This document shows positions 5,923 through 12,621 of a stretch of DNA of 16,437 nucleotides, piece by piece. The DNA is from Phycisphaerae bacterium (GTDB lineage Bacteria; Planctomycetota; Phycisphaerae; Tepidisphaerales; Tepidisphaeraceae). The stretch lies in NCBI GenBank assembly GCA_014380825.1, contig JACMJD010000541.1, positions 1 through 16,437 on the forward strand. Reading direction: 5' to 3'. Position numbers and translations under genes: made by a program. Position 1 is the stretch's first letter; every line of letters begins with the position of its first letter. The notes below the pieces were generated by a model. That model had not been told where the DNA came from, searched no databases, and saw only the letters and a list, made by a program, of their open reading frames with translations.

Positions 5923-7071
5923 ATGTTGGCGAGCGCAGCAAATCTCCTGGCGATTTCCTTTCCCCCGGAATGGGTGAAGGATCTCGTCAACGCGGCGAGC
6001 AAGCCGGAGTGGTTTATCACGCTCTCGATCGCCGTGTTCATCCTGATGTTCGTGGCCTATAAGTGGTGGACGAAGCCGATCATCTTCACGATCATCTTCG
6101 TCGGGTTCTGCATCTTCTACTTCGGCTCGACGAGCGATCCGAACTTCAAATCGATCGTGGCCAAGCCGGACAACGTGCCGATCACGATGATGGTGCTGAG
6201 CGTGATGCTGTGCGTCTGGATCAGCTTCCGTCGCGCGGCGCTGAATGATTCGCGCATCGCCGCGGGACAGCCGCTGATGGAAGAGGACAAGGACGACAAG
6301 GTTTTGGTCTGGCCGGATTTGGTTTACACGGAACTCATCTGCCTGATCCTGGCGACGGCGGGGCTCATCGTCTGGGCGATCATCTCCAAAGCGCCGCTCG
6401 AACAGCCGGCCAATCCTGGTTACGCACCCAATCCTGCCAAAGCGCCGTGGTACTTCCTGGGCTTGCAGGAAATGCTCGTGTACTTCGACCCGTGGATGGC
6501 GGGCGTGGTGTATCCGGGCCTGATCATCGTCGGGCTGATGGCGATGCCGTACATCGACACCAACCCGCGCGGCAACGGCTACTACACCGTGCGCGAACGC
6601 CCGTTCGCGCTGATCACCTTCATGTTCGGATTCCTGATTCTCTGGGTCGTGCTGATCTTCTTCGGCACCTTCCTGCGCGGACCCAACTGGTCGTTCTTCG
6701 GGCCCTATGAATTCTGGGATTCGCACAAGGCCGAGGCGTTGAACAATCGCGACATCAGCAACTTGTGGTGGAATGAGATCCTGAAGACAGCTCGTCCAAG
6801 CGAAGGCAACAACCGCTTCGCCCCGATCCCGTTCTGGCTGGTGCGCGAATGGCTGGGCTTTGCGCTCATGGGCTTTTATCTTCTGATCGTGCCGGTCGTC
6901 CTGCGGTTCACCGTGTTCAAGCGCATGTACGAACAGATGGGCGCCATTCGCTTCGTGCTCATGGTTTTCCTGCTGCTACTGATGGCGCTGATGCCGATCA
7001 AGATGGTGCTGCGCTGGCTGTTCAACCTGAAATACTTCATCTACCTTCCCGAATTCAACGCGAACCTTTAG
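5923..7071 (+). CDS. Cytochrome b C-terminal-domain protein, subunit-IV-like, enlarged
   Basis: Second half of the split cytochrome b, 382 residues against about 160 in a classical subunit IV. The recognisable core (about residues 130-250) has WPDLVYTELICL, a Qo-loop motif NPAKAPWYFLGLQE and three helices (about 136-155, 191-211, 226-248). The Qo-site motif PEWY is replaced by APWY (174-177), so the usual proton-accepting glutamate is absent. Three extra hydrophobic segments precede the core (about 30-48, 52-68, 86-104) and two follow it (about 304-329, 341-366), giving about eight helices. The start is supported by GGAG (5909-5912) ten bases upstream. No cytochrome c1, f or other c-type gene lies next to it, so the electron acceptor is encoded elsewhere. 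The last 17 bases overlap the end of murD on the other strand. Confidence 0.9.
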   Translation: MLASAANLLAISFPPEWVKDLVNAASKPEWFITLSIAVFILMFVAYKWWTKPIIFTIIFVGFCIFYFGSTSDPNFKSIVAKPDNVPITMMVLSVMLCVWISFRRAALNDSRIAAGQPLMEEDKDDKVLVWPDLVYTELICLILATAGLIVWAIISKAPLEQPANPGYAPNPAKAPWYFLGLQEMLVYFDPWMAGVVYPGLIIVGLMAMPYIDTNPRGNGYYTVRERPFALITFMFGFLILWVVLIFFGTFLRGPNWSFFGPYEFWDSHKAEALNNRDISNLWWNEILKTARPSEGNNRFAPIPFWLVREWLGFALMGFYLLIVPVVLRFTVFKRMYEQMGAIRFVLMVFLLLLMALMPIKMVLRWLFNLKYFIYLPEFNANL

Positions 7072-8362
7072 CGAGGCTGGCGAACTGTTCGCCGCGCACC
7101 TGGAAATTCGTGAACTGATCGTAGCTCGCGCAACCGGTGCTCAGCAGGACGATATCGCCCGGCGAGGCGATCTTGCGCGCCATCGCTATCGCGTTAGACA
7201 GCTCGCCACATTCGTGAATTGCGCAGGACGATTCGAATGACTGGCGGATCGATTCCGCGAGCGCCGGACCGAGCGCGCCAATGGTCATTGCCGCCTTGGC
7301 GCGCTGCGCCAGCGCCGTGCAAAGCGCGCTCATGTCCAAGTGCTTGTCATATCCGCCGACGATCTGGATCACGCGCCGCGCCGGAAACGACTCCAGCGCC
7401 GCGACGGCGGCCTCGGGGATCGTCGCGATCGAATCGTTGAAATATCGCACGTCATCGGCAGTCGTATGAACGAGCTGAAGGCGGTGCGGCAACCCGGAAA
7501 AATCCTTGATCGCAGCCTGCGCGTCGTCCCAAGGAATGCCCAACTCGCTCGCCGCCGCGAATGCGGCCTGCGCGTTGAGTTGATTGTGCCGGCCGGGAAT
7601 CGTCAGCGCGAATGGCTGGCGATCGCCGATGCCGTACTTCACGATGCGCGCCTTCGTGTAATTCTCGAAGTCCGCCGACTCTTCGTTCTGATCGCTCAGC
7701 ACCGCGATGTCGTCCGCCGACTGGAAACGCACGATGTTTCGCTTGGCGTCGATATACGCCGCTTCGCTGCCGTGCCATTCGATGTGATCGACGCTGATCA
7801 TGTTGACCACCGCGACGTGTGGCGACCAGCGCATCGAGCGCAGATGTTCGAGCATGTAGCTGCTCAACTCGAGCACGACCAAATCGCTCGCGTCGATCTG
7901 CGGCAGATCAAACAGCAACGAGCCGCCGATGTTTCCGCCCGTCCAAACTTTATTGCGCCCGGCCAGCATCAAGCTCAGCAGCTTGGTTGTCGTGGATTTT
8001 CCCTTGGTGCCGGTGACGCCGATGATCTTCGCCGGGCATCGCTCGATGAACAGCCGGATTTCGGTTGTAATCGGCACACCCGCACCGCGCGCGGCTACGA
8101 GGAATTCATTCGTCGGCGGAATCGCCGGCGACGTGACGACTAGATCTGCCTGCGTGAAGTCGTCACGGCGGTGTTCGCCGAGGCGAAACTCGATGGGCAA
8201 TCCATGGAGCTGCCGAATTGAATCGGCAAGCTTCTCCGCTGGCGCTTGATCCGTCACCAGCACCTTCGCGCCAGCCTGAGCCAGCCATCGACTCACCGCA
8301 ATTCCGCCCCCAAAGTGGCCGAGGCCGGCGACGGTGACGTGTTTGTTTTGAAGATCGTCCAT
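7055..8362 (-). CDS. murD: UDP-N-acetylmuramoyl-L-alanine--D-glutamate ligase
   Basis: Cytoplasmic ATP-dependent ligase that adds D-glutamate to UDP-MurNAc-L-alanine in peptidoglycan precursor synthesis; 435 residues, normal for the family. Three domains are seen: an N-terminal Rossmann-like UDP-binding domain (VTVAGLGHFGGG), a central ATPase with P-loop GVTGTKGKST (115-124), NIGGSLL, ELSSYMLE and the AYIDAKRNI stretch carrying the lysine that is normally carbamylated (K207), and a C-terminal domain with FNDSIATIPEA and a GGYDKHLD motif. I prefer ATG 8362, which puts MDDLQNKHVTVAGLG at the N-terminus like other MurD proteins. ATG 8383 is also possible because it overlaps the stop of the zinc-ribbon gene as ATGA, which would imply translational coupling. 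It is last in a leftward cluster and its end overlaps the cytochrome gene tail to tail. Confidence 0.95.
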   Translation of the reverse strand: MDDLQNKHVTVAGLGHFGGGIAVSRWLAQAGAKVLVTDQAPAEKLADSIRQLHGLPIEFRLGEHRRDDFTQADLVVTSPAIPPTNEFLVAARGAGVPITTEIRLFIERCPAKIIGVTGTKGKSTTTKLLSLMLAGRNKVWTGGNIGGSLLFDLPQIDASDLVVLELSSYMLEHLRSMRWSPHVAVVNMISVDHIEWHGSEAAYIDAKRNIVRFQSADDIAVLSDQNEESADFENYTKARIVKYGIGDRQPFALTIPGRHNQLNAQAAFAAASELGIPWDDAQAAIKDFSGLPHRLQLVHTTADDVRYFNDSIATIPEAAVAALESFPARRVIQIVGGYDKHLDMSALCTALAQRAKAAMTIGALGPALAESIRQSFESSCAIHECGELSNAIAMARKIASPGDIVLLSTGCASYDQFTNFQVRGEQFASLAKGSR

Positions 8363-8379
8363 GATCAGCCTGCCGACCA

Positions 8380-8913
8380 TCATATCGGCTCGCCGCATTC
8401 GGGGCATCGATCTTTGCTGGCGCGAAGGTCGTAGCCGCAGCTGAGGCACAAGCGGCTCTCGTGACGCGTCGTTATTCGCGATCGACGATATCCCGCCACA
8501 ACGAGCGGAATCGCAAGCGGCACGGCTAGCGCCCAGTATGGGAACCAGATTGTGTGCTCGGTGCCGCGGGCCATCGATCCGTTGGTCACGTTGGTGATCA
8601 ACTCAAATCCGTGCCACGGGCCAGCCGGGGTATCGAAGGTTACCCGGTTACTGTAAGTCTTCGTGTGCCAGTGCAGGCGCGGCTGCTCTGCTGATAGTGG
8701 AGAGAAGTAAAGCGCTTCGTATCGCATCGAACTGATCATCACGCGTCCGCGGCTGGACCCCAGTGCCATCTGCCAGAACAGGTCTGGCCCGGTGCCTTGA
8801 TCGCGCTCGAACACGATGATGTTCGATGAATCCTGGCTCCTCGCCCAGAGCACCCCGACAAAGGGCAACAGCAGGCTGCAGGTCCACAGAAGAATCATGC
8901 GGAGCCGCTTCAT
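8380..8913 (-). CDS. Membrane protein with C-terminal zinc ribbon
   Basis: Hypothetical protein of 177 residues. It has a hydrophobic N-terminal segment (about 6-24, MILLWTCSLLLPFVGVLWA), an extracytoplasmic region of about 100 residues without recognisable motif, a second transmembrane segment (about 123-142, WFPYWALAVPLAIPLVVAGY), and a cytoplasmic tail ending in a zinc ribbon CLSCGYDL...CPECG (C156, C159, C170, C173). Small membrane proteins with this CxxCGYDL-CPECG tail are very common in planctomycetes; their function is unknown. ATG 8913 overlaps the pyrF stop by four bases (ATGA), and its own stop overlaps a possible murD start in the same way. This fits co-translation within one operon rather than a shared pathway. 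Confidence 0.82.
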   Translation of the reverse strand: MKRLRMILLWTCSLLLPFVGVLWARSQDSSNIIVFERDQGTGPDLFWQMALGSSRGRVMISSMRYEALYFSPLSAEQPRLHWHTKTYSNRVTFDTPAGPWHGFELITNVTNGSMARGTEHTIWFPYWALAVPLAIPLVVAGYRRSRITTRHESRLCLSCGYDLRASKDRCPECGEPI

Positions 8914-9830
8914 GTTTGAAGAACTGAACGTACCTCGGCGATCATTCGTTCGGCAGCCTTTCGCACAGCGTCGCGCCAATCCGTTGATGTCGCCTTTGGA
9001 TACAGAATGCTGCGGCTAGCGGACACCAGTCCGCCGCAACCACTCTTGAAGCCTTTGCGCGTCATGTCCGCGGTCGCGCCTTGTGTGCCGTAACCCGGGA
9101 GCAGGAAGATCGACTTGGGGAGTCGCGCGCGGAAGGACTCGATCGTATGCGGTTGCGTCGCGCCGACGACTGCGCCGATGTTCGACCAACCGGAATTTCC
9201 GACAAGACCCGGAGCTTCCGCTTCCGGCTGCAGGCGGTCAGCGAGCGCTTCGGACCAGGTGCGACCGTCTTGTAGTTTTGCGTCCTGGAAATCGGCACTT
9301 CCCGGATTGCTCGTGCGGACCAGCACGAACAGACCTTTACCAGTTTCCTTCGCGACCTTCACGAACGGCGCGATCGAATCCATCCCCAGCATCGGGTTGA
9401 TCGTGATCGCATCGGGCGTGCTGATGTGCTCCACTTGCGGGAACGAATGCGGCGCGAGATGCGCGTTGGCGTAGGCTTCGCTGGTGGAACCGATGTCGCC
9501 GCGTTTGACGTCGCCGATGACGAGCAGCCCCAAGTCCTTCGCTTCTTGCACGAGTTCGTAATACGCTTCGACACCTTCCCACAGATATTGTTCGAAGTAG
9601 GCGGATTGAAACTTTACCGCCGGCACGAGCGGGGCGACGGTTTCGAGCACGCCGCGGCAGAAGTCGTGGATGGAATAGAGACAGGCATCGAGATCGTTCG
9701 CATCGCGCTTCTTCGCATCACCGGCGATCGCATCCGGCAGCATCTCGAAGATGGGATCGATGCCAACGCACACCGGCGCTTTCTTCCGGGCGATGGCTTC
9801 GAGCAGACGATCGACGAATAAATCGCTCAT
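8910..9830 (-). CDS. pyrF: Orotidine 5'-phosphate decarboxylase (type 2)
   Basis: Cytoplasmic enzyme converting OMP to UMP and CO2, the last step of de novo pyrimidine synthesis. The 306-residue length and the sequence VCVGIDP near the N-terminus place it in the longer PyrF subfamily. Catalytic residues are visible: Lys73 in AVKFQ and the DVKRGDIGST block (D107, K109, D112). Further family marks are DAITINPMLG, VLVRTSNPGS, VVGATQP and the phosphate-binding LLPGYGTQGA. ATG 9830 is 10 bases after the Clp_N stop, with GGAG about 14 bases upstream overlapping that gene's end. The gene overlaps the following zinc-ribbon gene by four bases. Membership of the same leftward cluster as murD suggests a housekeeping operon. 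Confidence 0.96.
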   Translation of the reverse strand: MSDLFVDRLLEAIARKKAPVCVGIDPIFEMLPDAIAGDAKKRDANDLDACLYSIHDFCRGVLETVAPLVPAVKFQSAYFEQYLWEGVEAYYELVQEAKDLGLLVIGDVKRGDIGSTSEAYANAHLAPHSFPQVEHISTPDAITINPMLGMDSIAPFVKVAKETGKGLFVLVRTSNPGSADFQDAKLQDGRTWSEALADRLQPEAEAPGLVGNSGWSNIGAVVGATQPHTIESFRARLPKSIFLLPGYGTQGATADMTRKGFKSGCGGLVSASRSILYPKATSTDWRDAVRKAAERMIAEVRSVLQT

Positions 9831-9840
9831 CGGCCCGGGT

Positions 9841-10296
9841 TCACGCCTCCGCTTCGGTCGGAGTTTCGGCCAGCGCGCGGAGCAGCTCGTCGACGTCGAT
9901 GCCGGTGTTGCGCAGGGCGTCGATCAGCGCGGTCTTGGGCTCGTCCATCAGGGCCAGCAGCATCACGCGCGTGGATAGCTTTGGCTCGCGGAGCGATCGC
10001 GACATCACCAGCGCCGAGTTCAGCGTGCGCTGCGCCTTGGGCGAAAGCGGAAGGTTTCCGGTGACGACCGGCGCGCTCTCGGAATAGGGCAAGACCGAAA
10101 GCAACTGCGATCGAACCGCGTCCTTATCCACATGATGCTGGCGAAGCACGCGCTGCGCGTGCGTGCCGCTGACTTGCAGGATCGCGAGCATCAGATGTTC
10201 GGTGCCGACAAATTCCTGGTTGAGCGCGCGGGCCTCGGTCTGGGCCTGATCCAGAAGCTTCCGCGTCCCTTCGCTGAGCGGCACGTTGTTGGGCAT
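9841..10296 (-). CDS. Stand-alone Clp N-terminal domain protein
   Basis: A 151-residue protein consisting of one Clp N-domain (the double four-helix repeat found at the front of ClpA, ClpB and ClpC) with no ATPase module. Repeat 1 includes LSEGTRKLLDQAQTEA and FVGTEHLMLAILQ; repeat 2 includes LSPKAQRTLNSALVMS and LSTRVMLLALMDE. In Clp ATPases this domain binds substrates and adaptors, so a free copy could serve as a decoy, adaptor or binding module; this is inference. ATG 10296 is chosen because GGAG (10305-10308) stands eight bases upstream; a GTG at 10305 would overlap that site. It is first in the cluster leading into pyrF. A second Clp_N domain, fused to a P450, is encoded 0.5 kb further right. 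Confidence 0.88.
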   Translation of the reverse strand: MPNNVPLSEGTRKLLDQAQTEARALNQEFVGTEHLMLAILQVSGTHAQRVLRQHHVDKDAVRSQLLSVLPYSESAPVVTGNLPLSPKAQRTLNSALVMSRSLREPKLSTRVMLLALMDEPKTALIDALRNTGIDVDELLRALAETPTEAEA

Positions 10297-10391
10297 CGCG
10301 ATCACTCCGAAACGAAACTACGACGTTTCCCCCGGCCCGCCATGATATCGATGGACGGGCCCGAACGCGATGATTGACTGCGTGGAAAGCA

Positions 10392-10429
10392 GCACGCCCG
10401 CGTGGCGCGGGTGCGCAACGCGGGCGTGC
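10392..10429 (-). terminator. Strong GC hairpin after the small basic-peptide gene
   Basis: GCACGCCCGCG (10392-10402) pairs perfectly with CGCGGGCGTGC (10419-10429). Inside, GCGC-loop-GCGC adds four more pairs and one A-T pair beside a single mismatch, leaving a four-base loop. It lies 33 bases downstream of the 24-codon gene on the minus strand and about 95 bases upstream of the Clp_N gene. The following minus-strand bases (TGCTTTCC) give only a weak T-run, so terminator or attenuator function is likely but not proven. Confidence 0.55.
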
Positions 10430-10461
10430 AATCAATTACGTGAATAAGCGAGCCGGCAAAC

Positions 10462-10536
10462 TTATCGTTTGCGGCGATCGCGTCGGGCTTTGCGTTTCTT
10501 GCTGCCGATCTTTCGACGGCGCCGTGGCTTTGCCAT
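10462..10536 (-). CDS. 24-residue highly basic peptide, probably ribosome-associated
   Basis: A very small gene encoding MAKPRRRRKIGSKKRKARRDRRKR, 18 of whose 24 residues are Lys or Arg. The strongest evidence that it is real is a full AAAGGAG Shine-Dalgarno site (10546-10552) nine bases before ATG 10536, the best ribosome-binding site in this window. A strong hairpin lies 33 bases after the stop. Size and composition recall the tiny basic ribosomal proteins of the bS22/AURKAIP1-COX24 type (KKRRKRMxKKKHRK), but the match is by character rather than clear alignment. RNA or ribosome binding is therefore inference. It stands alone between tRNA-Thr on the other strand and the Clp_N-pyrF cluster. 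Confidence 0.72.
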   Translation of the reverse strand: MAKPRRRRKIGSKKRKARRDRRKR

Positions 10537-10545
10537 GTGCGAAGA

Positions 10546-10552
10546 CTCCTTT
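10546..10552 (-). promoter_or_regulatory. Ribosome-binding site AAAGGAG of the basic-peptide gene
   Basis: On the minus strand AAAGGAG precedes ATG 10536 with a nine-base gap, an ideal spacing. Several neighbouring genes lack any such site, so it marks this very short frame as translated. Confidence 0.75.
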
Positions 10553-10678
10553 CCGTTACCTGCGTAAAGTATCTGCAACAGAGCAGATCGTCCAACCGGA
10601 CGCGCAGACTTGGCAAATTCTGCCCGGTGGATTATCTTGCCGCGTCGTATTTGGGTCGCAGTTTTGGAATGCCAGTAC

Positions 10679-10750
10679 GCCACCTTAGCTCAGTGGTAGA
10701 GCGATGCTTTCGTAAAGCATAGGTCGAGAGTTCAACCCTCTCAGGTGGCT
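10679..10750 (+). tRNA. tRNA-Thr (anticodon CGU)
   Basis: A 72-base cloverleaf. The acceptor stem GCCACCT (10679-10685) pairs perfectly with AGGTGGC (10743-10749), with U as discriminator base. The D arm is GCTC-AGTGGTA-GAGC. The anticodon arm ATGCT-TTCGTAA-AGCAT has CGU at positions 34-36, reading ACG (Thr). The T arm is GAGAG-TTCAACC-CTCTC. CCA is not encoded; the tRNA is followed by TTTT. Confidence 0.97.
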
Positions 10751-10761
10751 TTTCCGTGTCA

Positions 10762-10784
10762 GCGCTATCGATCCTTCGTAGCGC
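10762..10784. terminator. Hairpin between tRNA-Thr and the P450 fusion gene
   Basis: GCGCTA (10762-10767) and CGA (10769-10771) pair with TCG (10776-10778) and TAGCGC (10779-10784) around a TCCT loop, with one bulged T. It lies between two convergent units, 25 bases past the P450 stop. There is no T-tract on either side, so its role as terminator is tentative. Confidence 0.35.
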
Positions 10785-10808
10785 GGAGGAACTCACCCAG
10801 AGATCACG

Positions 10809-12548
10809 TCAAGTCGTAAAAACCCACAACGCGCAGGGACCGCGGAAGATCACCCCCGGTTTCCAACGAGTCCGCTGTCGAGCCAACCGTATCCTGGGAA
10901 ATCGTTGCACGATCGCACCGATCGCGATCTCTGCTTCCATTCGCGCCAGCGCCGCGCCGATGCAGTAGTGAATTCCTTGCCCGAACGCCAGATGCTTGTT
11001 GTCACGGCGGCGGATGTCGAAGCGATCGGGGTCTTTGAAGACTTCCGGATCACGGTTTGCCGATCCAAGCGAGATCAGCACGATCGCTCCGCGCGGGACG
11101 GTCGTGCCGCTGAGCGAGATATCTTCCGTCGCGACTCGGCTGTTCCACTGCACCGGGCTGTCATATCGCAAAATTTCTTCGACGGCCGACGGCATGAGTG
11201 TTGGATCATCGCGAAGCTGCTTCAACTGATCGCGGTTGCGCAGGAGCGCCAGCAAACCGTTGCCGATCAGGTTGCTCGTCGTCTCGTGACCAGCGGCCAT
11301 CAGCAGCGCGCAGTTGGCGAAGAACTCCTGCCGCGTCAGTTGGCCCTCTTCGACGCCACTGGTGAGCAGCGTGCTGATCAGGTTGTCGCCGGGCGATTTC
11401 TTCAATCGCTCGACGACTTCATCGAAATATTCGCGCAGCTCCTCGCGGCTCTGCGCCGACGCAGCCTCCTGCGCGACCGTCGGATTGATCGTTAACGCCG
11501 CGGCGAAATCGTCCGACCATTTCTTTAGCTTCGGATAATCCTCAGGCGGAAACCCGAGCAGCTCGGCGATCACGATCGTGGGCATCGGGTACGCGAGATC
11601 GCGCATGAGATCGATCTGATTTTCCGATGCGACACGATCTAGCCGCTTCTCCGCGATCTGCTCGATCCGTGGCCGAAGCTGCGACATCGCACGCGGCGTG
11701 AAGCCGCGATTGAAGATCGCGCGAATCTTCGTGTGCCGGGGCGGATCGATGAACAGCATCGCCAGCGGCTCGCCCGGAATGACGGCGCCCCTGTCGGCGG
11801 GCAAGCCAAGCTGATCGCGCACGAGCGGCGGCAGCGCTTCGGGCTGATAGGTGTGTTTGCAAAACCGCGGATCGCGCAGCACCGTCACCACGTCCGCATA
11901 CCGCGTCACCACCCACACCGGCGCGATCGGATCCTCCCGCACCGGCCAGCGCTTGCGCAGCTTGGCGTAGAGCGGATACGGATCGCTCACGAACTTCGGA
12001 TGACCCAGGCTGAGCTGGCCATACGCTTTCCAACCGAGGGACGCGAGGCGAACGACTTTTGCAATCGGTCGCGGCAGTCGAGATGAATCGATCCGCATTC
12101 GCGATCGCGGCATTCCCTGATCGCGCCACGCCTGTCGACCACGGACGAAATGATCGTGTGTAAATCCGCTCGCGGCCAGCGCCTGTGCAGCGTCGCGTTT
12201 GTTGAGCTTCGTCAGCGCCGCCAGCACATGTTCGGTGCCGGTGTGATGATCCTCGAGCATCGCCGATTCATCCCTCGCCACGTCCAGAACGTGCATAAGG
12301 AACGATGAAAGCGCTTCAGCTCGACGAGGCAAGGGTTGGCCTGACGGAATCTCAGCATCGATGGCAGCGATCAACCTGGGTCGATTGACGCCCGCGTGAT
12401 CCAGAACGAACGCTGCCGCGCTTTCATCGTCGCGCGCGATGACGATCAACAGATGCTCCGCCGTCGCTTCCGGTTGCCCGCGCCGGCCGGCTTCTTCAAG
12501 GGCGGCGAAGATGGATTTCCGCAATCGCGGCGCAAAATGTTCCCACAT
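10809..12548 (-). CDS. Clp N-domain fused to cytochrome P450
   Basis: One uninterrupted frame of 579 residues. Residues 1-145 form a Clp N-domain: MWEHFAPRLRKSIFAALEEA and ATAEHLLIVIA in the first repeat, then a second helical repeat with HTGTEHVLAALTKL. A basic linker (about 146-180) leads to a complete soluble bacterial-type P450 (about 181-579): DPPRHTKIR in the C-helix region, the oxygen-activation motif AGHETT (419-424), ExxR as EILR (458-461), and the heme loop FGQGIHYCIG with heme-ligating Cys529. The P450 needs external redox partners; none is encoded nearby. ATG 12548 is preferred over TTG 12560 because Clp_N domains start at MWE or similar. No Shine-Dalgarno is seen; TACAAT lies 12 bases upstream. 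An internal ATG at 12113 could produce the P450 alone. Substrate unknown. Confidence 0.93.
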   Translation of the reverse strand: MWEHFAPRLRKSIFAALEEAGRRGQPEATAEHLLIVIARDDESAAAFVLDHAGVNRPRLIAAIDAEIPSGQPLPRRAEALSSFLMHVLDVARDESAMLEDHHTGTEHVLAALTKLNKRDAAQALAASGFTHDHFVRGRQAWRDQGMPRSRMRIDSSRLPRPIAKVVRLASLGWKAYGQLSLGHPKFVSDPYPLYAKLRKRWPVREDPIAPVWVVTRYADVVTVLRDPRFCKHTYQPEALPPLVRDQLGLPADRGAVIPGEPLAMLFIDPPRHTKIRAIFNRGFTPRAMSQLRPRIEQIAEKRLDRVASENQIDLMRDLAYPMPTIVIAELLGFPPEDYPKLKKWSDDFAAALTINPTVAQEAASAQSREELREYFDEVVERLKKSPGDNLISTLLTSGVEEGQLTRQEFFANCALLMAAGHETTSNLIGNGLLALLRNRDQLKQLRDDPTLMPSAVEEILRYDSPVQWNSRVATEDISLSGTTVPRGAIVLISLGSANRDPEVFKDPDRFDIRRRDNKHLAFGQGIHYCIGAALARMEAEIAIGAIVQRFPRIRLARQRTRWKPGVIFRGPCALWVFTT

Positions 12549-12560
12549 TGTCGTAGCCAA

Positions 12561-12566
12561 ATTGTA
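12561..12566 (-). promoter_or_regulatory. Candidate -10 box (TACAAT) just upstream of the Clp_N-P450 gene
   Basis: On the minus strand TACAAT ends 12 bases before ATG 12548, with no Shine-Dalgarno sequence and a poor -35 region. It lies in the 73-base divergent spacer shared with the RNase H-like gene. Same arrangement as at 2612-2617. Confidence 0.35.
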
Positions 12567-12621
12567 GACGATTCGCGGCGTCGCGTGACGCGCGCGCGGT
12601 CTGCGGTTAAAAGTTCAGACT

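Noticed and set aside
5773..6726. Open frame of 317 codons on the minus strand opposite the cytochrome b genes
   Set aside because: It is the antisense of well-supported membrane proteins and its product is a run of Asp, Arg, His and Glu produced by reverse reading of hydrophobic codons. No motif or ribosome-binding site is seen.
7340..8143. Open frame of 267 codons on the plus strand opposite murD
   Set aside because: murD is certain from its motifs. The opposite frame gives an Arg- and Asp-rich sequence with no family resemblance.
10560..10678. Sigma-70 promoters for the basic-peptide gene and tRNA-Thr
   Set aside because: Only poor matches were found on either strand (for example TACTTT with TTGGAC on the minus strand). 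They are not good enough to report.
12100..12130. Possible assembly join or frameshift creating the Clp_N-P450 fusion
   Set aside because: The frame is continuous with ordinary codon use on both sides, and the linker is of normal length. Nothing resembles a repeat or breakpoint there. An internal ATG at 12113 exists but has no well-spaced ribosome-binding site.
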